Of a stretch of 64,000 nucleotides of DNA, positions 18,285-25,299 are shown one piece after another. The stretch is from Tsukamurella pseudospumae (GTDB taxonomy: Bacteria; Actinomycetota; Actinomycetes; Mycobacteriales; Mycobacteriaceae): assembly GCF_001575205.1 (NCBI RefSeq), contig NZ_LSRE01000050.1, forward strand, positions 248,001 through 312,000, in the 5' to 3' direction. A program made the translations under genes and the position numbers. The notes below the pieces were generated by a model, which did not search any database, was not told the DNA's origin, and saw only the letters and a program-made list of their open reading frames with translations. Each line of letters begins with the position of its first letter. The first letter of the stretch is position 1.

Positions 18285-19196
18285 CTAGTCGCGGCCGTAG
18301 AAGTAGCTCAGCAGGCGCAGGATCTCGACGTACAGCCAGACCAGGGTGACGGTCAGGCCGAGGGCCACGCCCCACGCCGCCTTCGACGGTGCGCCGGCGC
18401 GGATCAGCTGGTCCGCCTGGTCGAAGTCCAGCAGGAAGCTGAACGCCGCGATCGCGATGCACACCAGCGAGAAGATGATCGCCATGGTGCCGCCGCCGCG
18501 CAGCGGGTTGTCTCCGGTGAACAGGTAGAGAACCATGTTGCCGAGCGACAGGACCAGCACGCCGATCATGGCGCCGACCAGCATGCGGGTGAAGCGGGGC
18601 GTGACGCGGATGGCGCCGGTCTTGTAGACCACCAGCATGCCGATGAACACGCCGACGGTGCCGAGCACGGCCTGGCCGATCAACGCACCCGCGCTGATGT
18701 TCCCACTGACGTTGAAGGTGATCACCTTCGAGATCGAGCCCACGAACAGGCCCTCGAACGCGGCGTAGGCCAGCACGATGGCCGGGTTGTCCTGCTTACG
18801 ACCGAAGCTGGCGACGAGCACCAGCACGAGGCCACCGAGGGCGCCCACGATCATGAGCGGCATGGCCAGGCTCAGGCTCTGGGAGATCAGCGCGAACGCG
18901 GCGATCGCGAAGACGATGAGCACGCCCAGCGTGGACGCGGTCTTGGTGACCACGTCGTCGATGGTCATGGACCGCGTTCCCGCACCCTGCTGGTACGGGG
19001 CCTGCGGCGACTGCTGGTACTGCATGCCCTGGGCGGCGCCCGCGGCGCCCATGCCCATGTTCATGCCCTGCTGGTAGCCCTGCTGCGGGTACCCCTGTTG
19101 GGGATAGCCCTGCTGCTGCGGGTAGCCCGCGGGCGCACCCGCCTGGCGGGTGTCCTTCGTCAGCCCGCGGAAGATCGGGTTGCTGCTCTCGCGCAC
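18285..19196 (-). CDS. Bax inhibitor-1/YccA-family membrane protein
   Basis: 303 residues. The cytosolic N-terminus is a Gly-Tyr-Pro-Gln repeat tract (several GYPQQ units), followed by seven hydrophobic segments from about residue 90. The C-terminal LLDFDQADQLIRAGAPSKAAWGVALGLTVTLVWLYVEILRLLSYF is the actinobacterial BI-1 signature, with the Asp pair that in BsYetJ controls calcium leak. The exact role in bacteria is unclear. GTG at 19196 is preferred: AAAGGA lies 7 nt before it and the sequence then reads VRESSNPIFRGL. Confidence 0.9.
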   Translation of the reverse strand: MRESSNPIFRGLTKDTRQAGAPAGYPQQQGYPQQGYPQQGYQQGMNMGMGAAGAAQGMQYQQSPQAPYQQGAGTRSMTIDDVVTKTASTLGVLIVFAIAAFALISQSLSLAMPLMIVGALGGLVLVLVASFGRKQDNPAIVLAYAAFEGLFVGSISKVITFNVSGNISAGALIGQAVLGTVGVFIGMLVVYKTGAIRVTPRFTRMLVGAMIGVLVLSLGNMVLYLFTGDNPLRGGGTMAIIFSLVCIAIAAFSFLLDFDQADQLIRAGAPSKAAWGVALGLTVTLVWLYVEILRLLSYFYGRD

Positions 19197-19320
19197 CGTG
19201 GGGTCCTTTCCCTGGTCGTGCACCTACATGTCGTTCAACGAACGGGCCGACGCTTGCGTTCCCGCTGTCGACCGTTCTTTACGAACAGCTTAACCATCTC
19301 CCGGCTCTCCCGCAGGATCC

Positions 19321-19860
19321 TCACGCCGCGGGACGATCCAGCAGGTCGTACAGGCGCCGGCGCAGCTCGTCACGGGGCACGACGGACTCCACCGCGGCCA
19401 GCGACTCCGCATCGTCGCTGCGCAGCACACCGAGCACGACATGGGCGCCGTCGATGCTGCGATCCTTCCTGTTCACAGCCTCGCGGAGCGCGAGCTGCAG
19501 CGACCTCTTGGCGCCGGGCCCGAAGGGGATGTTTCCCGCGCGGAACCGCTTGCGAATGGGACGCAGAACGTCGAAACCGAAGCGCTCCGACACCGCGTCC
19601 GCGACGGCCGCCACGTCGATGCCGATCCCCTTGAGCGCGTCGGCATCCTGATCGGTCAGCACTCGCCCCACGTCCGCCGCGCGCACGGCGTCGACGGTGA
19701 GCCCGACCTCGCCGAGCTCGCTCTGCAGTTCCCCGTCGACGGTGCCGAGCACACCGAGCAGCAGGTGCGTGGGGGTGATCCGGTCGGCGCCCGCGTCGCG
19801 CGCCTCCTCCTGTGCGAGCACGACCGCGACGCGGGCGCTCCTGGTGAACCGTTCGAACAT
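19321..19860 (-). CDS. Stand-alone Clp N-domain protein
   Basis: 179 residues. Starts MFERFTRSARVAVVLAQEEARD...ITPTHLLLGVL, the canonical Clp_N repeat, with a second repeat from about residue 105 (FGPGAKRSLQLALREAVNRKDRSIDGAHVVLGVL). There is no AAA+ ATPase domain, so it can bind Clp_N partners or substrates but not unfold them. In other actinobacteria such proteins act as ClpC-like adaptors or sequestering factors (family inference). It lies 18 nt behind a small HTH gene on the same strand and is surely cotranscribed with it. Confidence 0.85.
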   Translation of the reverse strand: MFERFTRSARVAVVLAQEEARDAGADRITPTHLLLGVLGTVDGELQSELGEVGLTVDAVRAADVGRVLTDQDADALKGIGIDVAAVADAVSERFGFDVLRPIRKRFRAGNIPFGPGAKRSLQLALREAVNRKDRSIDGAHVVLGVLRSDDAESLAAVESVVPRDELRRRLYDLLDRPAA

Positions 19861-19878
19861 GATGTTCCCGCTTCCCGG

Positions 19879-20085
19879 CTACTTGCCGTACTTCTTGTGC
19901 ACAGCTTGGCGACTGACCGCGAGGTGTTCCGCGATGTCCTGCCAGGACCATCCGAGGTTCCGGGCGTTGGACACCTGGACCGCCTCGAGCTGGTCGGCCA
20001 GCTTCCGCAGTGCGACGACGGCCCGGAGCCCCTCCGCGGGGTCCCGTGATGCCGCCGATCCGACGAGGGTGGGTGGTGAGCTCAC
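19879..20085 (-). CDS. Small helix-turn-helix protein paired with the Clp N-domain gene
   Basis: 68 residues from GTG 20085. The C-terminal half, NARNLGWSWQDIAEHLAVSRQAVHKKYGK, is a clean HTH with a recognition helix SRQAVHKKY. The N-terminal half (LRAVVALRKLADQLEAVQV) is helical and probably dimerises. A consensus promoter TTGACA-17-TAGATT ends 7 nt before the GTG, so the mRNA is leaderless. It may autoregulate through the TGTCAAC repeats in its own promoter (inference). The longer frame starting upstream at 20121 would begin inside the promoter and is rejected. Confidence 0.8.
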   Translation of the reverse strand: MSSPPTLVGSAASRDPAEGLRAVVALRKLADQLEAVQVSNARNLGWSWQDIAEHLAVSRQAVHKKYGK

Positions 20086-20092
20086 GTTCGTC

Positions 20093-20133
20093 AATCTACG
20101 TTGACACAGTCCGGCTGTCAACGCATGTTGACA
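20093..20133. promoter_or_regulatory. Back-to-back promoters with TGTCAAC/GTTGACA inverted repeats
   Basis: Minus strand: TTGACA (20121-20116), 17-nt spacer, TAGATT (20098-20093) for the HTH/Clp_N pair. Plus strand: TTGACA at 20128-20133, with TACGCT at 20154-20159 (a long 20-nt spacer), for the tRNA. The two -35 boxes form the palindrome TGTCAAC-GCAT-GTTGACA (20116-20133). A third copy at 20101-20106 makes CGTTGACA-N9-TGTCAACG (20099-20123). Shared -35 boxes explain part of this. The extra copy suggests an operator. Confidence 0.7.
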
Positions 20134-20170
20134 GGTTTGACGGTGCGCCGCGCGCTACGCTTTTCCCCGC

Positions 20171-20244
20171 GCCCCCATAGCCCAATTGGCAGAGGCAGCA
20201 GACTTAAAATCTGCGCAGTGTCGGTTCGAGTCCGACTGGGGGCA
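20171..20244 (+). tRNA. tRNA with anticodon UAA (reads Leu UUA), no long variable arm
   Basis: Acceptor GCCCCCA/TGGGGGC, D-stem GCC/GGC, anticodon stem GCAGA/TCTGC with loop CTTAAAA (anticodon TAA), variable loop of only 5 nt, T-stem GTCGG/CCGAC with loop TTCGAGT, discriminator A. CCA is not encoded in full (the gene continues CCG). The anticodon and discriminator A fit leucine. Bacterial tRNA-Leu normally is a class II tRNA with a long variable arm, so this class I shape is worth a check. Confidence 0.85.
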
Positions 20245-20301
20245 CCGCACTTCCACCCCAACGACTGCCTTGAACACTACGGGGTGGGCGAAACTGGGCT
20301 G

Positions 20302-20691
20302 ATGGAAAGCACCCGAGATCGAATCGCGTGGCTCACCACGATCAGAGCCGACGGCTCGCCACATACGACTCCGGTCTGGTTCGTACTCACCGCCGACCCC
20401 ACGTTCTGGATCGCGAGCGCCAGCTCGAACATCAAGGTCGGGAACATCAGACGCGATCCGCGAGTATCCATCGCAGTGGACGGCTCAGGGGCGACACCGC
20501 TCGTCGCCGAGGGGCGAGCCCGCATTCATGACGATCTCAGCAACTGCACCGAGGCCACCTCTCTCCTCCGAAGGAAGTACGGCGGGTGGGATGCAGAAGA
20601 TGGATCCGTCGACGGCGTCAGGGTACTGATCGAGATTCCCGTGCATCGCTGGCTGTCAGCGGTCCCGACCACGGGATGGATCGCTACGTGA
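20302..20691 (+). CDS. Pyridoxamine 5'-phosphate oxidase-like / F420-dependent reductase family protein
   Basis: 129 residues. It begins MESTRDRIAWLTTIRADGSPHTTPVWFVL, the split beta-barrel opening of PNPOx-like and F420-binding proteins (LATxxxDGxPxxxPVW), followed by SNIKVGNIRRDPRVSIAVDG. These small proteins bind flavin or F420 and often reduce unknown substrates. Third-position GC is visibly lower than in the neighbours (codons such as AGA, ACA, CGA, GTA, TCA), and it sits just after a tRNA gene, so horizontal acquisition is possible. The start is the first ATG past the tRNA. Confidence 0.75.
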   Translation: MESTRDRIAWLTTIRADGSPHTTPVWFVLTADPTFWIASASSNIKVGNIRRDPRVSIAVDGSGATPLVAEGRARIHDDLSNCTEATSLLRRKYGGWDAEDGSVDGVRVLIEIPVHRWLSAVPTTGWIAT

Positions 20692-20757
20692 CCTCGAGGG
20701 ACGGAGCCTCGCCGGCCTGACACTGGAGATGTTCGTCGTGACGTTTCACAGCAACCG

Positions 20758-21324
20758 TCATCGCGCCACCCGGTAGTGCACGAACTCGACGCCGCAGTCG
20801 AAGGTGCGGGAGCCCATCCGCTCGAGCGCGGTCATCCGCCCTTGCTGCGGGAAATAGGGAGTTCCGCCGCCGACCAGCACCGGGTACACCCGGACGCGGT
20901 ACTCGTCGATGAGTCCCAGCCGGGCGGCCTCCGCGGCGAGGCCTGCACCACCGACGCCGATGCCGCCCTCGCCCGGCTCGGCGCGCAACCGCGCGATCTC
21001 CTCCGCCGGATCGCCGTCGGCGAGGCGGGTGTTGGCGCCGTGCACCTCGGTGAGCGTGCGCGAGAAGACGACCTTGGGGAGCGCCTTCCACAGCGCGGCG
21101 AAGACGCGCTCGTCGGCGTCGAGCGGCTGGGTCTCCTCGGCGGTGTCCCAGTACAGCATCGTCTCGTACAGCTTCCGTCCCATCAGGTGCACATCCAGCC
21201 CGCGGACCTCGTCGGTGGCGAACCGGAACACCTCCTCGTCGGGCTGGGACCAATCGAAGGTGCCGTCCGGCCCCACGATGTACCCGTCCGCCGACGTGCT
21301 CAGGGAATAGGTCACGCTGCGCAT
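20758..21324 (-). CDS. Dihydrofolate reductase-like (RibD C-terminal domain) protein, second copy
   Basis: 188 residues. MRSVTYSLSTSADGYIVGPDGTFDW is the family opening; later motifs are HLMGRKLYETM, LPKVVFSRTL, GGIGVGGAGLAAEAARLGLIDEYRVRVYPVLVGGGTPYFP. A probable NAD(P)H-dependent reductase of unknown substrate. The subfamily differs from the copy at 5424 (DGYIVGPDG versus DGCVDHREG) and from that at 22872, so these are old paralogues rather than a recent duplication. ATG 21324 is chosen by the family start. Confidence 0.85.
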   Translation of the reverse strand: MRSVTYSLSTSADGYIVGPDGTFDWSQPDEEVFRFATDEVRGLDVHLMGRKLYETMLYWDTAEETQPLDADERVFAALWKALPKVVFSRTLTEVHGANTRLADGDPAEEIARLRAEPGEGGIGVGGAGLAAEAARLGLIDEYRVRVYPVLVGGGTPYFPQQGRMTALERMGSRTFDCGVEFVHYRVAR

Positions 21325-21442
21325 CAGCGATTCACCACCTCGTCGTGAACGTCTTCGGTCGCCTGCATTCTCCACCGTTTCGGTCCGGAAAGCGGCGCTG
21401 CGCGTGAAGATTCCTGCACAGCCGCCGAACCGGGAGGAAATC

Positions 21443-21823
21443 ATGGAGGTCACCGACGATATCGGGACGACTCTCGCCGCATTCACGACCGGCCCCCTGA
21501 TCGCGGTCGCCACAGCGTGGTTCTTCAGTGCCGTGATAGCCGGCGTGATCGCGGAGATCCGTGGCCGAAGCGGCTTCGGCTTCTTCTTCACCACCCTGTT
21601 CTTCCTCGGTCCGCTCGGGCCGGGATTCGCCCTCGTCGCACCCCGCGAGGACCGGGGACGCCCCGTCGCGCCGCGCCCGGGCACCGTCGACGTCCGTCCG
21701 GTCATGGAGGGCCGGCGGCGTTTCACGTGCCCCCGTTGCGGCGCTGCGAACGACATCCCCGAGGCTCATACCTCCTACGATTGCTGGCGCTGCGACGAAC
21801 ACCGGAAGGTCCGCCCGGCCTGA
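21443..21823 (+). CDS. Small membrane protein with C-terminal zinc ribbon
   Basis: 126 residues. Two hydrophobic segments (PLIAVATAWFFSAVIAGVIA and FGFFFTTLFFLGPLGPGFALV) are followed by a cytosolic tail ending FTCPRCGAAND...YDCWRCDEHRK, a CPxCG/CxxC zinc ribbon. It resembles actinobacterial small membrane proteins with a phospholipase-D-nuclease-like N-terminus, but function is unknown. A perfect GGAGGAA lies 5 nt before the ATG at 21443 and decides the start. Confidence 0.75.
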   Translation: MEVTDDIGTTLAAFTTGPLIAVATAWFFSAVIAGVIAEIRGRSGFGFFFTTLFFLGPLGPGFALVAPREDRGRPVAPRPGTVDVRPVMEGRRRFTCPRCGAANDIPEAHTSYDCWRCDEHRKVRPA

Positions 21824-21842
21824 CCGACACGCGCCGCGACCG

Positions 21843-22811
21843 TCACTCGGATCGTTCGGCTCCGATCGAGACGGGGAGCCCGGTGCGGTACGGCGGCGCG
21901 ACGTCGTTCTCGTCGAAGGCGCGCAGGATCCGGCGCCGCAGCTCGCGCTCGACCGCCCATTGACGGTTCGCCCGCACCCGCACCGTCAACCGGATGCTCA
22001 CACGGTCGGCGGTGGCACCGTCGACACCCAGCATGTCGGGGGCGCCGAGCACGTCCTCCGACAGCGGCTCCTCACCCACAGCCTCCAGAGCGGCCTCGAG
22101 CGCGACGCGGCAGGCGAGGTCCACGTCGGCGGAGTACGAGATGGGCAACTGCAGGAAGGCGACCGCGTAGTCCTGACTGAAGTTGGCCACGCGCATGATC
22201 TCTCCGTTGCGCACGTACCAGAGCGTTCCCTGGACGTCGCGCACCGTCGTGATCCGCAGGCCCACGGTCTCGACGGTGCCAGTCACCTCACCGACGTCCA
22301 CGACGTCACCGACGCCGTACTGATCCTCGACCAACATGAAGATGCCGGAGATGAAGTCTCGCACCAGGTTCTGTGCACCGAAGCCGAGGGCGACACCCAC
22401 GACGCCGGCCGACGCGATGAGCGGCGCCACGTTCACCCCGAGGATCGCCAGCGACTGGATGACGACCCAGATCAGCACGAGGAAGGACACCGCGGACTTC
22501 AGCACCGAGCCGATGGTCTCGGCCCGCTGTGCCCGCCGGGCGCGGTTCTCCCGATCCCGTTGCGCCTTACCGGGATCGTCGACGGTGCGCCGCCGCACCG
22601 CAGGGATCTTCCCGCCGCCGAGTCTGCCCAAGCCGAATCGTCGTGGGGCGGTGTCCTCTCCGCGGCGGTTGCCGCGGACGAGCCGGTCGATCCCCCGATG
22701 CAGCATGAAGCGCACCACGATGGCGAGGACGACGTACAGGCCGATCTCCAGGGGCCTGTGGATCAACCACTGTCGTCCGTTCTCACTGAGTTGCAGAGCC
22801 AGGTCGGACAT
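21843..22811 (-). CDS. mscS: Small-conductance mechanosensitive channel (MscS family)
   Basis: 322 residues. Three membrane segments, one near residues 20-37 and two near 105-155. The pore helix and beta-domain entry read ASAGVVGVALGFGAQNLVRDFISGIFMLVEDQYGVGDVVDVGEVTGTVE, the MscS signature. An Arg-rich cytosolic loop (VRRRTVDDPGKAQRDRENRARRAQRAE) separates segment 1 from the core. It opens under membrane tension to release solutes on osmotic downshock. ATG 22811 is the first Met of the conserved frame. Confidence 0.93.
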   Translation of the reverse strand: MSDLALQLSENGRQWLIHRPLEIGLYVVLAIVVRFMLHRGIDRLVRGNRRGEDTAPRRFGLGRLGGGKIPAVRRRTVDDPGKAQRDRENRARRAQRAETIGSVLKSAVSFLVLIWVVIQSLAILGVNVAPLIASAGVVGVALGFGAQNLVRDFISGIFMLVEDQYGVGDVVDVGEVTGTVETVGLRITTVRDVQGTLWYVRNGEIMRVANFSQDYAVAFLQLPISYSADVDLACRVALEAALEAVGEEPLSEDVLGAPDMLGVDGATADRVSIRLTVRVRANRQWAVERELRRRILRAFDENDVAPPYRTGLPVSIGAERSE

Positions 22812-22871
22812 GCCCCCGACGGTACGGACGCTCGCGTGACACGCAAGTTCCGCCAACGGCGGCTGGGCGGA

Positions 22872-23453
22872 TCAGTGTTGGTGAACCACGTCGTAGACCA
22901 CGTTGAGCACGCCGTTCGGGTACGCCTCCGATTCCCGCAGGCGCAGCGCGGTGGCGTCGCGGTCCGCGCGCCCGAAGATGCTCTTGCCCGCACCGAGGAG
23001 GTACGGGAAGACGAGGAGGTTGTACCGGTCGATGAGACCGGCGTCCGCGAGGTTCCGGGCGAGCTCGGGGCTGCCGTGGATGAAGATCGAGCCGCCCTCG
23101 GACTCCTTCAGCGCGGCGACATCGGCGGCGGAGCGCAGGATCGTCGTCTCGCCCCAGCCGTCCACGAGGTCGCCCTCGCCGATCGTCGTGGAGGCGACGT
23201 ACTTCGGCAGGTCGCGGTAGGCAGCGTGGTCCCCGGACCGCGGCCACACCGCGCCGAACGCCTCGTAGCTGCGCCGCCCGAACAGCAGCGCGGTGGTCTC
23301 CCCCAGCTCTTCGCCCTTGAGCGAGAAGGCATCCGGCAGGAACTCGTGCCGCGCGACCCAGCCGCCGCTGCGGTGGCCCTCGACGGTCCCGCCGGGCGAG
23401 TCCGCAACCTCGTCGAGGGTGATGAAGCCGGTGTAGACCAGTTCGCGTGCCAT
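22872..23453 (-). CDS. Dihydrofolate reductase-like (RibD C-terminal domain) protein, third copy
   Basis: 193 residues. MARELVYTGFITLDEVADSPGG is the opening strand, followed by LLFGRRSYEAFGAVWP, PKYVASTT, GGSIFIHGSPELARNLADAGLIDRYNLLVFPYLLGAGKSIFG. Same broad family as the genes at 5424 and 20758, in a different subfamily. Substrate unknown. ATG 23453 chosen; an upstream ATG (MIGM) is possible. It is convergent-tail-to-start spaced 60 bp before the MscS gene, both on the minus strand. Confidence 0.83.
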   Translation of the reverse strand: MARELVYTGFITLDEVADSPGGTVEGHRSGGWVARHEFLPDAFSLKGEELGETTALLFGRRSYEAFGAVWPRSGDHAAYRDLPKYVASTTIGEGDLVDGWGETTILRSAADVAALKESEGGSIFIHGSPELARNLADAGLIDRYNLLVFPYLLGAGKSIFGRADRDATALRLRESEAYPNGVLNVVYDVVHQH

Positions 23454-23542
23454 GCCGATCACCCTAATCGCCGATCCGCGCCGCGATCACCCGAGTTGCC
23501 AACCGCGCGGGCTCGGGTACCCTCAGGGACGTCGAAGGACAT

Positions 23543-23605
23543 CCGGACGAGGCGCACCGTACCCGGCCAGCGAAAAGACGGTGCGAACCTGAGGAGGTTC
23601 GCATC
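23543..23605 (+). promoter_or_regulatory. Guanidine-III (ykkC-III) riboswitch with Shine-Dalgarno switch
   Basis: 23543-23585 matches the guanidine-III fold: CCGGACGAGG, then GCACCGTACCCGG, then AAAAGACGGTGC. The GCGCACCGT and ACGGTGCG strands pair and CCGG/CCGG forms the pseudoknot. Directly after, GCGAACCT (23583-23590) can pair with AGGTTCGC (23595-23602) around GAGG, hiding the Shine-Dalgarno of the SMR gene. The GCG at 23583-23585 is needed by both helices. Ligand binding would thus free the Shine-Dalgarno and turn translation on. Confidence 0.92.
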
Positions 23606-23920
23606 ATGGCATGGATCGTTCTCGTTGTATCCGGTGTTCTCGAGGCCGTCTGGGCCACCGCGCTCGGCAAGTCCGAGGGATTCTCCCGCCTCACACCGTC
23701 GATCGTGTTCGGCGTCGCTCTCATCGCCAGCATGGGCGGGCTCGCGTACGCGATGCGAGAGTTGCCGGTCGGCACCTCGTACGCCGTGTGGGTCGGCATC
23801 GGCGCCACCCTCACCGTCGTCTACGCGATGGTCACCGGCGCGGAATCCGCGTCGCTGGTCAAGGTCGTCTGCATCATGGCCATCGTGGGCGGCGTCATCG
23901 GGCTCAAGCTCGCCCACTGA
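23606..23920 (+). CDS. gdx: SMR-family guanidinium exporter (Gdx/SugE)
   Basis: 104 residues, four membrane segments, the usual SMR length. MAWIVLVVSGVLEAVWATALGKSEGFSRL holds the essential membrane Glu in the LEAVWATALG context typical of the Gdx (guanidinium) subtype rather than of multidrug EmrE. As an antiparallel dimer it exchanges guanidinium for protons. The guanidine-III riboswitch immediately upstream supports this substrate directly. GAGGAGG lies 8 nt before the ATG, inside the switch hairpin. Confidence 0.95.
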   Translation: MAWIVLVVSGVLEAVWATALGKSEGFSRLTPSIVFGVALIASMGGLAYAMRELPVGTSYAVWVGIGATLTVVYAMVTGAESASLVKVVCIMAIVGGVIGLKLAH

Positions 23921-23953
23921 CGCCGCCGGACCCGTGCCGGCGCCCACCGGCGC

Positions 23954-24235
23954 TCAGGCCGCGCGGACGGCCAGCCGGTTGCCGGGATCCAGCACGCGGT
24001 CGACGGTGCCGTGCCGCGCCTCGGCGCGGCGCACCGCGGTCTCCCACTGCTCCGGGTCGCCGAGATCGGCGACCAGGGCGTAGACATCGCCCGACAGCAC
24101 GGAGACCACGTCGCGGAAGTTCGATCCGACGGCCGTGACTCGGGTCCCGGAACAGCACAGGTCACTCACCAGGCGGGCTGTCGCATCGGTGCCGTCCAGC
24201 ACCACGATCACGCCCTCCGCAGCAACGTTCTTCAT
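23954..24235 (-). CDS. Short SDR/Rossmann-like half-domain protein
   Basis: 93 residues, MKNVAAEGVIVVLDGTDATARLVSDLCCSGTRV then a helix, then VYALVADLGDPEQWETAVRRAEARHGTVDRVLDPG. The alternation of strands and helices and the VADLGDP (Asp after strand 4) resemble the first half of an SDR, but the Gly-rich motif is poor (LDGTDAT) and there is no YxxxK. Ends LAVRAA. It may be a decayed SDR or a genuine small protein. It is upstream of nothing obvious and lies 89 bp beyond the start-side intergenic gap from ppx. Confidence 0.55.
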   Translation of the reverse strand: MKNVAAEGVIVVLDGTDATARLVSDLCCSGTRVTAVGSNFRDVVSVLSGDVYALVADLGDPEQWETAVRRAEARHGTVDRVLDPGNRLAVRAA

Positions 24236-24324
24236 CTCCGACTCCCTTCGCCGTACGCAGATGACGTTAGGCGACGAAACCTCCCCGCGCGCTGCCGCGA
24301 GGCTGTGAGTTCGTCAACAGTGCG

Positions 24325-25299
24325 TTAATTCGCGGGGGCGGCGTCGGCGAGCCCCATGGCGACGCCGTCCAGGATGTCGTGCTCCGACACGACCAGCTCG
24401 GTGACGCCGACCGCGGCGAGCCGCTCGGCGAGGCGCAGCGCGACCAGCGCACCGCCGCCGATCACGTCGGCGCGGCCGGGGTGCATGGGGCCCAGCGCGA
24501 GTCGCTCAGCGGCGGTCATCCGCACCAGGCGCCGGCAGAGGACGCCGAGGTCGCTGAGCGGAACTCGTGCGCCGTGGATCCGGACGGGGTCGTACTCGTC
24601 GAGGCCGAGCGCGAGCGCGGCCAGCGTGGTGAAGGTGCCGGCGACGCCGATCCAGGTGCGCACGCCCTCGAGCGGCACGACGGCGGTCGCCCCGTCGAGC
24701 GCGGCGTCGATGTGCAGGGTCGCCTCGGCGACCTCGGCGGGAGGCGGCGGATCGGTGTGCAGCGCGCGCTCGGTGATCCGCACGCAGCCGATGTCGGCCG
24801 AGAACGCATGTGCCACGGCGCCACCGGACCCGACCACCAGTTCCGTCGATCCGCCGCCGAGATCCACGACGAGCGCAGGATCCACGGACGCGAGCCCTAC
24901 CGTGGCCCCGCGGTACGACAGTTCGGCCTCCTCGTTCCCGGGAATCACCTCGGCCCGTGCACCGGGCGTGATCCGCCCCAGGGCGGCGGCGGTGAGCTCG
25001 AGGAAGACCTCCCGGTTCGATACGTCGCGGGCGGCGGAGGTCGCGACCATGCGCACCCGCTCGGCGCCGAGATCCACGGCCGTGGTGACGTACTCGTCCA
25101 GCGCGACACGGACCCGCTCGAGCGCCTCGGCGGCGAATTCGCCGGTCGCGTCCACGCCCTGGCCGAGGCGGACGATCCGCATCTCCCGGTGCAGCTCCAC
25201 GAGCCCGGCGGCGCCCGGCTCCGAGCGCGCCACGTAGAGGCGAATACTGTTGGTGCCGCAGTCGATCGCCGCGACGACGCCCGCGAAGGACGAGCTCAC
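24325..25299 (-). CDS. ppx: Exopolyphosphatase / pppGpp phosphohydrolase (Ppx/GppA)
   Basis: 324 residues. VAAIDCGTNSIRLYVA is the phosphate-1 motif; VPALVVDLGGGSTELVVG phosphate-2; VIPGNEEAELSYRGA the acidic catalytic region; ADVIGGGALVALRLAERL the adenosine-side motif of the ASKHA fold. Cleaves terminal phosphate from polyphosphate or pppGpp. GTG 25299 overlaps the DUF501 stop by 4 nt. Order eno-ftsB-DUF501-ppx is the same as Rv1023-Rv1026. Confidence 0.95.
   Translation of the reverse strand: MSSSFAGVVAAIDCGTNSIRLYVARSEPGAAGLVELHREMRIVRLGQGVDATGEFAAEALERVRVALDEYVTTAVDLGAERVRMVATSAARDVSNREVFLELTAAALGRITPGARAEVIPGNEEAELSYRGATVGLASVDPALVVDLGGGSTELVVGSGGAVAHAFSADIGCVRITERALHTDPPPPAEVAEATLHIDAALDGATAVVPLEGVRTWIGVAGTFTTLAALALGLDEYDPVRIHGARVPLSDLGVLCRRLVRMTAAERLALGPMHPGRADVIGGGALVALRLAERLAAVGVTELVVSEHDILDGVAMGLADAAPAN

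Noticed and set aside
19000-19130. Tandem repeat (CTGCTGGTAGCC-like units) as an independent repeat element
   Set aside because: It encodes the GYPQQ tract of the BI-1 protein.
20101-20301. Upstream extension of the PNPOx-like protein through the tRNA
   Set aside because: It would translate the tRNA gene; the first ATG after it gives the family N-terminus.
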